Translations under genes and position numbers: made by a program
In this document: positions 47,106 through 58,790 of the stretch, piece after piece
Layout of the letters: the number at the start of each line of letters is the position of its first letter
How positions within the stretch are numbered: position 1 is the first letter of the stretch
The notes under the pieces: generated by a model
What the model was told of the DNA's origin: nothing
Seen by the model: the letters and a program-made list of their open reading frames with translations, nothing else
The model's database searches: none
Source: Schistocerca nitens
Lineage: Eukaryota; Arthropoda; Insecta; Orthoptera; Acrididae
Direction: 5' to 3'
Assembly: GCF_023898315.1 (NCBI RefSeq)
Contig: NC_064616.1
Location: 289,319,205 to 289,383,204 of the forward strand
Length of the DNA stretch: 64,000 nt

Positions 47106-47310
47106 CATATCAGGGCACAGTGCACTGTGAAGATTCATTTTAGGAACATCCCCTAAACTGTGTCAATTTCTCCACCACATTCTTTCTTGCAGGAGTGCTA
47201 GTAAAGCAAGACACACAGCAGACCTGTGGAGATTGCAAAGAAGGAAAGAGATAATGGCAGACTTGGACCTGTGAAGAGAGGATGAGTGTCATGAAGCGAC
47301 AATTCAATCA
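47106..47310 (+). repeat. Insect SINE fragment (type 2)
   Basis: The order CACTGTGAAGATTCATTTTAGG, ACATCCCCTAAACTGTGTC, CTTGCAGGAGTGCTAGTAA and CTGTGGAGATTGCAAAG follows a SINE body common in insects, as I recall it. The tRNA-like end is missing. Strand follows that recalled consensus. Confidence 0.5.
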
Positions 47311-47329
47311 CTAAAAATATACAGCCCCC

Positions 47330-47580
47330 GCCTTATATGAAATGTGAAATGATGATAAAGACTGCGCGGTCATCAGCGCCCGCACAAAGTCCAATTTTTA
47401 CACACTTCGTTTTCTTTTCACAATATAATCTAGTCATTCTCACAAATGATTATGATGAAATGATGAGGACAACACAAACACCCAGTCCCCGGGTAGAGAA
47501 AATCCCCAACCCGGCCAGAAATCAAACCCAGGACCTCGTGATCCAGAGGCAGCAATGCTAGCCCCACGAGCTGCGGACAA
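47330..47580 (-). repeat. tRNA-derived SINE (type 3)
   Basis: On the minus strand a tRNA-like head reads GCAGCTCGTGGGGCTAGC..., then a B box GGGTTTGATTTC (near 47517-47528), followed by CCGGGTTGGGGATTTTCTC and a GTGTTGTCCTCATCATTTC body. This is the layout of a tRNA-derived SINE. The A box is damaged. Confidence 0.7.
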
Positions 47581-48210
47581 AATGTGAGATAATAACTAAT
47601 GTAATACTAATAGTTCTTGCTAATCAGTTTATATAAAGGCTGCAGCATGTCCACTTCCAACACTTCAAGTCAGTCCCATAGCATCAACCCTTCCACAATT
47701 TGCCACCTCTACATTCTCTGTCATTATTCATGGCCATTAGGCTAATGCTGGGATTTTATTTCACTACATCATTTATTTCATAACTACTGCCATTGATACA
47801 GTAGCATTCTCTATAGTATACTTACTACATCGACTGTGTTTCTTAGTATCCAAACAAAGAGACTAAACATATATTTAGTCCTTGTCGTATCCAATGACTT
47901 CATTTAACTTTTGACTTAGGCAACTCCTCTGTTGTCTTGAACTTCATACTAATTGAATAAAAATTGTATCTGAAGGTTGTTGTAGATAATAACATAATAC
48001 ATTTAAATTTAACCTTGTCCATTGTTACTACTACTATTCAAGTATCTATTGTTCAAAATTTACAGTAGGATCTCTTTTGTTCTACTGTCCCATTAACAAT
48101 AGTAACAAGGCACTAACAAACAAAAATTACAGTGGCTTGAGTGCTCATTTGAAAAGGAACTGCAGTGGCACTCAAGTTGCTGACTACAGAACAACAGTTG
48201 GTAGTGTTGA
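47581..48210. other. FRG1 intron 2: no recognised element
   Basis: No gene or repeat recognised. Confidence 0.4.
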
Positions 48211-48280
48211 CAGCAGCAGCAGCAGCAGCACCAGCAGCAGCAGTAGTAGCAGCAGCAGCAGCAGCAGCGATAGTAGCAGT
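48211..48280. repeat. (AGC)n trinucleotide microsatellite
   Basis: About 70 bases of AGC/AGT units. It makes poly-Ser and poly-Ala artefact frames. Confidence 0.95.
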
Positions 48281-48629
48281 ACTGAGTTCGTATAAAGTAT
48301 TTAGTTTAGTCATTTTATTACTTTTGTCTACGTGGATATGAGCAGTGCAACTGTTCATTTATCAACATTGAGTTTGGTTTTTTAATTTTCCTAAGTGTTT
48401 GCATATTTTACATACATCATTTTTGTCTGATACTAGCACTGTAGGCAAAATTGGTAACAGTCAGGATATGTGGTGACTACCACTGAAAAGGTTCAAGATG
48501 CTGCTGAGGGCTGTGGCAGCAATGGGACCTCTGGGGTGATGGCCCCTGCACCTCTCATGCCATCACATTCACACAGAAAAAAGGAAGGAATATTGAGGTT
48601 TCAACATCTAATCAACAACTAGGTCATTA

Positions 48630-48825
48630 GAGACAGTTCATATGGGGGAACGATTGGGAAGGTAATAGGCCATATCCTTTTCAAAGGAAACATCCCAGCA
48701 CTTGTCCTAAACTATTTAGGGAAACCCCGGATCCTAACTCTGAACAGGCAGATGAGGACATGAACCACTGTCCTCCTTAAAGTGAATCCAATGTCTTACA
48801 ACTGTGTCATCTCATTTGGTCTGAA
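48630..48825 (-). repeat. tRNA-derived SINE (type 1)
   Basis: The minus strand shows the head GACACAGTTGTAAGACATTGG, a B-box-like CAGTGGTTCATGTCC, and the body GTGCTGGGATGTTTCCTTTG. It is related to 13725-13925 and 61990-62195. Confidence 0.75.
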
Positions 48826-50582
48826 TATAGGGAGGGACTGCTTGTTACTGGGAGCCCGAAGGCAGTTGATAGGGTCCTATAAGGAAATAGTTTCTGCCAG
48901 CACCAACTAAACACAGTGGGTGAAGCCGGCTACAAGTTGTAGTTTATGTTGGCACCAATGATGGACACAGTTGCCTGGGTTCAGAAGCCATTCTCAGCAC
49001 CTTTCAGCAGCTGGATGAAGTAGTAAAAGCCGCTAACCTCGCTTTTGTGGTCCAGAGGTACTGTCACTCATCAAAGGGAACAATGTGCACATAATACTTG
49101 TAATAGAACACATGTAGAAAAAAAAGGACTGAAATATCAAATCCAGAATGGGACATATAATGAAATGATAGGCTGAATAACAAAAGCATTTCAGGAAAGG
49201 ACTCTGTAATGTCAAAAGACAAATACAGAGCCAGAACACTAGATAATCTTGGTGATTATCTAGAATATATAAAGAAAGAAATGTAAAATAATAATCAGAT
49301 GATACTATCCATCCATAAATGTTTCAGAAAAAGCTTGGAAAATACACATACAACAAAATGAATAATAAACTTAAATGGATACGTAAGGATATAAAAATTG
49401 CTAGTGCCAAGAAGAGGAAACTCTACAATGAACCTAAATATAATAAAAACACACATTTTACTGAGTATGTGTGTCATTATAAATCTATATTTATAAAAGT
49501 GACAAACAAGAAGTTCATTGTACAACATAAAAGTAAAACAAAAGCAGTGTGGTCTGTTAGGTGTTAAGAGTTAGTAGTAATGAAATATCTAATATTAAAG
49601 TGTGTTTAAATGAATTCTTCATAAGATGTTGATGTAGCGAAGTATCAGACTAAAGTAAATCCCATTGGATTCCATCACAAAGCTGAACATCTTATAGATT
49701 TAAAAAAAGTCACAACAAAGGATGTGGAAAATGGGGGTTGATTAAAACAGTGTGTGGCACAATAGCACCTCCCCTAACTAAAATATTCAACCAGTCTTTT
49801 CAACAGGGATGCTTACCCGATGGTTTGGAGTATGCCAAAGTCAGACCTCCCCCCAAGAAAGGGTTGAGGAAAGACATGGGAAACTATTACCCTATTTCTG
49901 TTCTTCCAGTCCTGTCAAAAGGGCAAGATAAAGTATCTGCAAACCAGATCAAAAACTTATTATAAGCAGCCAGTTAGGATTTCTACCAGGGAAAAACAGT
50001 CTGGGTGCAATGGATAGCTTTATCGAAAACATATGCAAATCATTGGATCAGAGGAGTTAAACTGCAGGTATCCTCTGTGATCTCACAAAAGCATTTGACT
50101 CCATGAACCATGACTTGCTTATCTACAAATTAGACAAATACGAGATTAAGGACAATGCTCTAAATTGGCAAACATCATACTTACACAACAGAAAACAAGC
50201 GGTAACTGTCACCTCAGATGCCGTGAATTATTATTCTAAATGGCAATCAACTTATGAAAGAAGATGACATGGTCAAATTCCTGGGACTAAACGTGGACAA
50301 GAACTTAAGCTGGAATACATATATTGACCTCCTGTCAAATAGACTAAGCAGTTTAGCATTTTCAGTAAAAATACCACCAAATTCTACTGACCTGAGTACA
50401 GGAAAAATTGCTTATCATAGTTATTTTGATTCTGTCATTAGCTATGGGATAAATTTCTGGGAAAGTTCAAGTAATGTATCTCGAATACTGAAACTGCAAA
50501 AGGAAATTTCCCAATACATGTGTATTGCACAGCAAACAGTCTTGTCACCCATTATTTCGGAAACTACAAATCCTAGCTGCTC

Positions 50583-50584
<2 letters not shown>

Positions 50585-50624
<40 letters not shown>
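50585..50624. repeat. (GT)n microsatellite at the junction of two LINEs
   Basis: About 19 GT units exactly where the plus-strand LINE stops and the minus-strand I-like LINE ends. It may derive from the tail of the I-like LINE. Confidence 0.9.
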
Positions 50625-50625
<1 letters not shown>

Positions 50626-50926
50626 GGGTCTTACAGGCACTCAGCACCATACACGCAAAGAAAGCAGGAAAAGATGAAAATTGCTGTACAAGAGAATAAA
50701 ACGTAAGTGAAACAAGAAAGGAGTTTCAAGGACGCCACAGGAAATTGTCACTGGCTGGCCATTTACGTAAAATGTGGGCTAGCCAGTCACCCTGTGAGCA
50801 AATTGAAACCCTCTCCCTAAAATCTTGGTAAAAACATTGGACAAGTCACAGAACTTTAAAATTCTAGTCACATTTGTCTGGCACAGTGACCTGGACGCCG
50901 CAACCACTACACATTGGATGGTCCTT

Positions 50927-53900
50927 TCATCGGAGCAAGAAGCCATGTGTCGTAGGACTGTGGCCTATCCGAAAACAAGTGAGGAGAACCTCGACCCGTG
51001 TATGTGGCTGGAAGGAAGTAGAGCAAACACAAGTTGTGGGCTTGACTAAACAGAGCTTATTGTCAGTCACTTCCAGCCACTCATCTTCCCACCGACGCAA
51101 GACTCTAGAGGCCCCCACCAGCGAGGTGAGAGCGTGCAGGGGGATGGCACACTGAAATACTTGTGGATTGAGACACTCCTCCTTCGTTGCAAGATCTTCC
51201 CTTTCATTCCGAGCAATGCTGATGTGCCCTGGAATCCAGCAGAAAGTCACCTCCTTCCCCTGTCTTCGTAGTTGGAGGAGGGCATCCTGGATGGTGTAGA
51301 CTATTTTAACTGCTGGATGCAAACGTTGCAATGAGTGAAGGGCACTGAGTGAATCGGGACAAGAAATTTAGGATGGGAAGACTGTCTCATTTGCTTCTGT
51401 GCCCACAAGATCGCAGATAATTCTGCATCAAAGAGAGTAAACGCTGGAGGCGATCAGACCTTGACGACACGATCTGGAAAAACAACAGAGCAACCAACAA
51501 AATCCCCCCGTTTCGACGCATCCATAAAAACTACTACGTAGTCGTGGTGCTCAGATAAAATGGCAGAAAATGTTGCATTAAAAACAGAAGCAGGAGTCAA
51601 TCTCTCTTGTACTGAACCAAATCTAAAATCATTCTGGGACTCTCCAGTAACCAGGGTGGCAGGCAGTTAAAACCCTGGATTTGGGGCTTTACGGGCTCCA
51701 CACCGAGTGACTTCAGCACACATAACACGCGGATCCCGAATGGCAACGTGGCTCAGGGACAGTGGGGAAAAAAGACAGTCCACGGGCAGATGAGCAAAAA
51801 ATTGGGTAGTGGATGAAGTTGGAGCTGCAAGAAACTTACACGCTTGGCGCACCAGGAGGAGCTGCCGCCGGATGGTAAGTGGCAGTTCCTGTGCCTCAGC
51901 ACAGAGGCTGGGTGTGGGACTGGTCCGATAAGCACCCGTGGCCAGCCGAAGCCCCTCATGGTGGACAGCATCAATGATCTTCAAATAGGAAGACCAGCGC
52001 TGATCCATACACTGTGACCTGTAGTCCAGCCGATAACACACGAAAGCCCTATAAAACTGGAGGAGACACGTCCTGTCCGCTCCCCAAGACCTGTGACTAA
52101 GGCACTTTTGAGATATTCAGTGCCTGCAGGGTTCTGGCTTTCAGATCTCGCAGGTGCAGCAACCACGACAATTGGGAGTCAAAAATGAGGCCCAGAAACC
52201 GCACTGAATCTCTCAAACTTAGGATGGTGTCCCTCATACGCAAGGCAGGTAAATGAAAAATACGACGAGAATGATTAAAATGAACACACACACACACATC
52301 TGCAGAAAACTGGAAACCCGTCTTTGCAGCCCACTCCTCTAACTGCCGCACAATAAGTTGCAACTGACGGCTTGCTGATGCAACACTGGAAGAGGAACGG
52401 AAAACAGTAAAATCGTCTACAAATAAGGAGCACTGTACTGGACTCCATACTGTAGACATGATACTATTGATGGCTATAGCAAAGAGGGTACCACTTAAAA
52501 CACTGCCCTGAGGGACACCATTCTCCTGCTCGAAACAATCTGACAGCGAGTCTCCAACTCAGGTCCTAAGATAGTGCTGAGACAGGAAGGACTGAATGAA
52601 GATGGGGAGATGGCCATGAAAGCCCCATTGATGCAGTTGAGTGAGAATACAGTGTAGCCAAGCAGTACCGTATGCCTTACTGATATCGAATAATATTCCA
52701 ATGCAGTGATGTCTACGTAGGAAAGACTGCTGAGTAGCCACCTCGAGCAGAGTCAGGTTGTCAACAGTGGTCTGAAATCTGCAGAATCCACACTGAGTGT
52801 GGCTAAGGAGTTGCCTGGTCTATAATAGCCAGACCAGACACCGGTTAACCATTCGCTCCAGGGTCTTTCCTACGCAGCTCGTTAAAGCAATACTCCAAAA
52901 ACTACTGGGAGACATGCAGTCCTTTCCTGGTTTGAGAAGAGGTATCAAAACTGCCTCTCTCCACAAGTTGGGGAAATGACCTGTCTGCCATATAAGATTA
53001 AAACATTTAAGGAGGAGTTTTTTCAAAGCTGCTGGCAAATGTCTAAGGATGCAGTACCGGATCTAGTCGTGACCAGGTGCCGTGTCACGAGCCTCAGACA
53101 GGGCTGATTCCAACTCCCACATGGAGAAAGGAGAGTTGTAACTTTCGGAATCGTTGGAACCAAAGTCCGATTTGCTCTTCTTTGCAGTCGCATGGTAGCA
53201 ACGAAACGCCAGATCCTGGCTGGCATTTGCAGTAGTTTTTGCAAAGGTCTCCGCCAGCATCTGAGCAATGTCTCCAGGTGCTGTTCAGAGACATCCTCAT
53301 GTCAGCACTACAGCTATTGGTGAGTGACTGCGCTTACCAGAAATCCTCCTGATGGCTTCCCATACTTTCGTAGAACAAGTGGAATGGTTGATGGAGACCA
53401 GAAATGCTTGCCATGATTGTTTCTTGCTCTCTTTAATCACATGTCGGGCATTTGCCCTCGCAGCTCGAAAGGCTATAAAGGTTGTCTGCCGCAGGGCAGC
53501 TTTTAAATCATCGAAGAGCCGCATGCCTCTTTAGAATGGTGGAGCGGACCTCATCCGTCCACGAAGGCACAGGTTGCCTCCCGAGATGAACTGAGGACTT
53601 TGGGATGTATAAGTCAGCAATAGGATGGATCACTTGTGTGATATGGTCCACCCATTCCTGGATGCTGGTGCATGTTCAAACACAGCCAGCTGGCTGAACA
53701 GTGTCCAGTTAGCCCTGCTGACCAACCATGTGAGTGGCTGCTCTTCACAAATGGCTCTGTCAAATAGGTGAATGTGGAGGGGGAAGTGGTCACTGGAACG
53801 GAGGTCGTCAATGACCGCCCACTGAACAGATTATGCTAGGGCTGGAGAACAGAAAGAGAGGCCAATGGCGGAGAAGGACACAGTAGCAGTACAAAAGTGA

Positions 53901-54408
53901 AAGTGAGTACCTGTGTTTAGGATGCACAACTTGTGAGACGTCATGAGGATCTCCAAAACTTGATCCCCAAGGGCAAGTAGAGTTCGAGCCCCACAAAACA
54001 TTGTGAGCATTGAAATCTCTCAGGAGAAGAAAAGGTCAAGGGAGTTGTTCCACGAGAGCTATAAGAGCCTCAGAGTCGATCACATCTTGTGGAGGGAGAT
54101 GCAGTGAACAAACAGTGATCCTCCAATACCCATAAATTTCAACACCAACTGCTTGCAGGTTGGTAGCCAGGGGGAGAGCGGAGGAGTGATGCATGTCATT
54201 GACAAACACAGCAACATCCCCCCTTGGCCCTGTTCTCGGTCAGGTCATCCTTCAGGTAAAGGATACAGCCACAGAGCACGAGGGAGTCAGTGGCTTTAAA
54301 ATGTGTTTCTTGTAAACACGGGCACAGAGGGCGTTCCTCTCCTAGGATTTTCAGTTCCTCCACATGTGTCCTTAACCCATTAATGTTCCACTGTAATATG
54401 GAAGCCAT
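50927..54408 (-). pseudogene. I-like LINE ORF2 (endonuclease, RT, RNase H), broken
   Basis: It starts with MASILQWNINGLRTHVEELK (54408), the endonuclease N-terminus. A linker with KAALRQTTFIAFRAARANAR and WEAIRRISGK lies near 53330-53520. RT blocks are HFPNLWREAVLIPLLKPGKD (near 52930-52990), GILFDISKAYGTAW and CSLFVDDFTVF with an intact catalytic pair (near 52410). The thumb includes VRFLGLIFD and GAYRTSPTPSL. RNase H shows VTFCWIPGHISIARNERED near 51190-51250. Stops and frame changes separate these parts. Confidence 0.88.
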
Positions 54409-54527
54409 CCATCATGGGGGTTGTACTTTCACCATGTCATTGTGCTGGGGTGGTAAGCACGTAATGGGTGGGGGCTCAGTCTATGGGCGAGATGATTGCC
54501 CCCGTCCGACATCAAGCTCCATTAGTT

Positions 54528-55404
54528 CTACCGAGGAGTCAAGAGAGACGTCGGAGAGAAGGACATCCACATCGTCGGACTGTTTACGTCCAGACTCTGG
54601 CAGTGGTGGATGCTTGGCCTTTGATTTTTTGCCAGGGGTAGGCTTTGGGGCCAAAATATCGCAGCAGGGGTAGTGGCAGCACTGGACGGTGAACCAGACT
54701 GCGCCTTTAAGGGAGCAGGGAGCTCTGCAATGTCAGCAACAACAGACTTGTCTGATGTTTTGGGAGTGGACTTTGCGGGAATCGCAACAGCACAAGCGCA
54801 CTGGCAAATGCAGGTGCTAGTGCTGACACTAGCAACCTCCGTTTGGGCAAAAGTATTGTCCTTCGGAACTAGTTGTTTAAGAGCAGATGCAAAGGAGGTA
54901 GCAAATGCTAGGGGCTGCATGGCCTTGTAGATGCTTTTGGCCTCTCCATATGAAATACATATAGTCGTTTTGATTTCCTGTGTCTTCCTTTCTTCAAGGA
55001 AGACACGGCAGTCCCTACTCCAGACAGGGTGATCACCAGAGCAGTTGACACACTTTGGAGGAGATGCACAACCAACACCATCATGGGTGGCCTTACCACA
55101 TTTTCCACATGTGGCAGCCCCCTTACAACGTGAGATGGTGTGCCCAAAGCGCTGGCAGGTAAGACAGTGCATCGGGTTAGGGGATCACTGTTTGTTCACT
55201 GCATCTCCCTCCACAAGATGTGAGATCGAGGAAACACGCCTTAATGTGCCCAGGAAGTTTTGTGCTGCTGAAAGTCAGTATAAATGAGTCTGACTTCATG
55301 AGGTGACCATCCACCTGTTTCATAATGTTCTGGACATCAACGATTCCTTCCTGGGACCACTCGGCTATCAGTTCTTCTGAGGGAATGTCAACCAGATCAT
55401 GCAA
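54528..55404 (-). pseudogene. I-like LINE ORF1 (nucleic-acid-binding protein)
   Basis: The upper part (55177-55404) has IPSEELIAEWSQEGIVDVQN and the LPGHIKACFL motif of the domain that precedes the knuckles. The lower frame has three knuckles: CLTCQRFGHTISRC, CGKCGKATHDGVGC and CVNCSGDHPVWSRDC. An alanine/serine-rich tail follows. ORF1 proteins bind the element RNA. The two frames are separated by a stop near 55174. Confidence 0.85.
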
Positions 55405-56689
55405 TTCACATCCCCTTTGCTATAGTTTAAGGTGCAGTGCAGTTCACATTCGATTGCATACTCCCTGAGGCACTGAGCTTTCTGGATGTTCTTGACCTGT
55501 TTTGGACATTTCTATTGACAGGGTCCCATTCCGCAAGGCTTGGCAGTTTTTGATGTTCCAGTGATTCCCTCTAACCCTTCGTGAATGTAAAAAGGTGAAA
55601 CTTTCTCAAAGCTCCCCTCTTTCTGTTTAATTATAAGAACCACATTCTGGCCACCAGCATCATTCTGTTACTCATACCTGAAAGAGTCTGTGTAAACCCG
55701 AAGTCTGTTTTGGAGGATCCATCTCAGTCCCATGAGCAGCTAGGGAACTAGAAGTCCACCTAGACAGAGCCCCGCATGCTTGGGTAAGCCTTATGCAACC
55801 GAGGTGTGGCAGGTTCCCAATATGAAACTTCAGGTTCCCAATAGGTTGCCCGCTAACGACTTTTCCACCTCAACAGCCATGCATTCCATCAGCGCGCAGT
55901 ACACGTTGAGACTGAGGGTTTTTTATGGAGGTTTATTCCGTCCTTGCAATCTGGGCAGTCAAGCCAAGATCCCCGCTCCCTGAGACACACAACGTTCCAC
56001 CGCCACACCACACGGTGGTCGCTGAAGCATGCCCAGAGCTTACAGTGACAGAGGACTGGCAGCGCTTGCCAGTCCCCAGGTCAGGAACCTTGGGGTCGCC
56101 AAACCCATACCCAGCAAATCAATGCTGAGCCCCTGAGGGCTAAGTGTTCCTTCCATATACATTTATGAAATTATAATCTTCCTACACAGCAGACAAAAAT
56201 TACTTGAGGAGGATCATTTTAACCAAACATATAACACAAGAAATAATTTTATGCTATCACCAGTTGAAATTATATGCACAGACTCCACAGTATATGGGGA
56301 TGACAAAATATAACAAGTTAATGGGAAAAAAACATAGTTAATATCAATACAGAAATTTTAAAAACGAAGCTACAGCAGATTCTGTGGGAGAAATACTACT
56401 ACTCAATAGAGGAATTCATAAAGGATGAAATTATAATTTGAGCAAGGGATAATTAAGTGTTCAATTTTATTGTACGTATATATAATAAAATTGTATTATT
56501 TTTATGATGCTGTTTGTTAACATCAGGTATTCTTTGTTTATGGTGAAATTTTACCACAATTTTGATATGTATCCTGTACCTGAGTGAAATGATTTAGATT
56601 ATGTATGTTATGAGGCAAATAAACCACACTTCACAAAATCATTTTATCGAAATTGCAGGAACAACACAGGGTGCCGTGTAATCGGAAGT

Positions 56690-57938
56690 AGGTGTAGGTA
56701 GTATCAATTGCCAAGAAGGATCACACAACCAGTACACAAAATTATAAATCTATTTGACTGACATCAATTTCTTGCACACATGTTGTACTCACGTACAATT
56801 AAATTTCTGATAATTCAACTATTTATATATAAGAGTCAACATGGTTTCTGCAAGCATCAATCATGTGAAAGCTGCTTGCTCTCTTTGTTTATGATATGTA
56901 GAAGACAGTAGAGAGCACAGCTCAAGGTTGATGCAATTTTATTTTTTTTTTAATTCCAGAAAGATTTTCATACCATTCCACACTGTAGCCTAGAAAACAG
57001 AATACATCTCAAACAATATATGAGACTGGAGGGAAGACAAGGCATTCTCGATGGGGACGCATTGTCAGAAACAAAACTAGTATCCATCAAATCTTAAAGT
57101 AGTGTGACAGAGCTCCTGCTGCTCACAATACACACAAACGACATGGTGAATAATGTCTGTGGCCCTATCAAGCTGCTCCCAGATGATACCATTGTGTGCA
57201 GCGACGTGATAACTTAAGAGTCTTGCTACAAACTACTGACAGATTTGCAGATGATTAGAATTTGGAGCAAAGACTTGTGGCTGGATAAACAGAAATAAAT
57301 GTAAATTGAGGTGCATAAATATATGAAAAGATTCAATATAAATTGACTACACCATCAGTGTTTGCTAACAACTTTTATCTAGGAATAACTGTTTGAGGTA
57401 ATCACATGAATCCAGTGGTGGGGATGGCTTAAATTTATTGGCATAACCCTAAGCAAACATAACTCACAAACAAATGAGGTCACCAGTAAAATTCTCATCT
57501 GACCAACTCTTGAGTATTGTTTGTCAATCTGCAACCCTTACAAAGTTGAATAAGTGGAAAAGATAGAACAGATTCAAAGAAGAGATGCATGATTTATCGT
57601 GGACCATGGGGTTGTTTATACGGCATAAGTGTGTCGGAGAAGCTCAAGAAACTACACATGGAAACATTAGAAGAAAGCCACTGTACATGACAGATAACTT
57701 AGTAGCACAATTCTGAGAGGCCACATACCACAACGAGGCAATAAATATGCTACTCCCTCAAATACACATTTAATGTAATGACCACAAAGCTAAATTTAGA
57801 AATTCATGTAGAAGCATATCAACAGTCATTCTTCCCATGTAGCATTTGCAAATGGAATAAGAAAAAAGTATAGTATGACACTATGTATTTCCACTGTATA
57901 CCATACAGTGGCTTGCAGAGTACAGATATAGATCTAGG
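56690..57938 (+). mobile_element. LINE relic (CR1/Jockey-like) ending next to FRG1 exon at 57951
   Basis: Decayed RT is traceable on the plus strand: QHGFCKHQSCESC near 56838-56880, FQKDFHTIPHCSLENR near 56958-57005 and TIHTNDMVNNVCGPIKLL near 57128-57180, where the family has INDL and FADDT. It ends with AGTGGCTTGCAGAGTACAGATATAG-type tail sequence (57907-57938), a 3' end common among insect LINEs as I recall. Stops abound. The tail stops about 11 bases from the FRG1 5' splice site. Confidence 0.7.
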
Positions 57939-57950
57939 AAACTACATTAC

Positions 57951-58076
57951 CTTCAGGATGTGGTGCTCCTAGCATAAAGAGGCCATCATCTAATGCCTTT
58001 GCATAAGTCTGATTTCCAAATTCAAGAGCAACTGGTCCATGTACATCATAAATTGATCCAGCTTTCCACCAACCAC
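57951..58076 (-). CDS. FRG1: FRG1 exon, start of fascin-like domain
   Basis: It encodes GGWWKAGSIYDVHGPVALEF followed by the NQTYAKALDDGLFMLGAPHPEG segment. Family counterparts have GIWWTV...GTIAIE...YIHALDNGLFTLGAPH in the same order. The acceptor is TTTCAG|GT and the donor GAAG|GTAATG; both borders are phase 1. The donor lies only about 11 bases from the end of a LINE tail (57938). Confidence 0.93.
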
Positions 58077-58231
58077 CTGAAATTAAAATGGAAGATCAAC
58101 ACGACAGCTGTTTTAAATCTCAGTCAAGAAGCAGGACAAATTTTAAAATATGAACACTCACGAGGGAACTTTACCAAAAATATTTTACTGGTGTTCAAAC
58201 CATATTCAAACAATAGAACACACATTACAAT

Positions 58232-58290
58232 ATACCCTGAAGTGCCAAAGAACCTGGTATAGCCATGTGTATTTAAATACAGAGATATGA
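58232..58290 (+). repeat. Fragment of a widespread insect repeat
   Basis: The sequence CCTGAAGTGCCAAAGAACC followed by TGGTATAGCCATGTGTATT matches, from memory, the start of an abundant orthopteran repeat. It is cut off by the repeat beginning at 58291. Confidence 0.4.
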
Positions 58291-58620
58291 ATATAATAGA
58301 GGGAAACATTCTACGTGGGAAAAATATATCTAAAAACAAGGATGATGTAACTTACCAAACGAAAGCGTTGGCATGTTGATAGACACACAAACAAACACAA
58401 ACACACACATGAAATTCAAGCTTTCGCAACCAACGGTTCCTTCATCAGGAAAGAGGGAAGGAGAGGGAAAGACGAAAGGATGTGGGTTTTAAGGAAGAGG
58501 GTAAGGAGTCATACTAATCCCGGGAGCGGAAAGACTTACCTTAGGGGGAAAAAGGACAGGTATACACTCGCACACACACGCATATCCGTCCGCACATATA
58601 CAGACACAAGCAGACATTTG
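58291..58620 (+). repeat. One-armed copy of the palindromic repeat family
   Basis: It begins GAGGGAAACATTCTACGTGG and shares with 11350-11725 the landmarks GATGATGTAACTTACC, AATTCAAGCTTTCGCAAC, TCATCAGGAAAGAGGGAAGG and CCCGGGAGCGGAAAGAC. After the centre it continues into different sequence (CAGACACAAGCAGACATTTG) instead of folding back. This suggests the inverted arm at 11350 is the derived state. Confidence 0.75.
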
Positions 58621-58790
58621 TAAAGGCCTCACACCAGCAGTTCCTCAGTTGGTGTCATGAAACTGAGGGCACCCCAATCCAGTCCTCCCACAAAGGAAAA
58701 ATCCCTGCAGTACTAGGAATTGAACCCAAGTCCCCACCAAAACAGAGAAAACAGAGATCTTACCACATGGCTACAGAGATGTACATGGTG
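58621..58790 (-). repeat. Possible tRNA-derived SINE fragment
   Basis: On the minus strand a B-box-like GGTTCAATTCC (near 58720-58730) preceded by CATGTGGTAAGATCTCTG gives a tRNA-like head. The tail reads GGATTTTTCCTTTGTGGG. The A box is weak. Confidence 0.45.

Larger units (their letters stand above)
50625..56150 (-). mobile_element. I-like LINE (Jockey/I group) with ORF1, endonuclease, RT and RNase H, broken
   Basis: It is a long non-LTR retrotransposon on the minus strand. From high to low coordinates it has a 5' region (about 55410-56150), ORF1 with three CCHC knuckles, an AP endonuclease, RT, and RNase H, followed by a 3' region. The presence of RNase H points to the I clade. It is inserted into the CR1-like LINE and is the younger of the two. 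The frame is broken in several places, so it is inactive. Confidence 0.88.
48835..56640 (+). mobile_element. CR1/Jockey-like LINE relic, split by an I-like LINE
   Basis: The left part (48835-50584) shows, in order, a GTND-containing stretch near 48950 (possible esterase-like ORF1), a linker (NKSKTKAVWSV) near 49515-49555, and RT blocks NQSFQQGCLPDGLEYAKVRP, MGNYYPISVLPVLSK, GFLPGKNSLGAMD and LCDLTKAFDSMNHDLL. The catalytic DD region appears deleted, and reading resumes with VKFLGLNVDKNLSW and VISYGINFWE. The right part (about 56150-56640) holds the end of the RT protein (LQQILWEKYYYSIEEFIKDE). Many stops. The clade is judged from motif style only. Confidence 0.75.

Noticed and set aside
47517-47570. 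A possible functional tRNA gene on the minus strand
   Set aside because: The A box is damaged and the sequence continues into a SINE body, so it is a SINE head and not a tRNA gene.
48077-48358. Poly-Ser and poly-Ala frames
   Set aside because: They are produced by the (AGC)n microsatellite.
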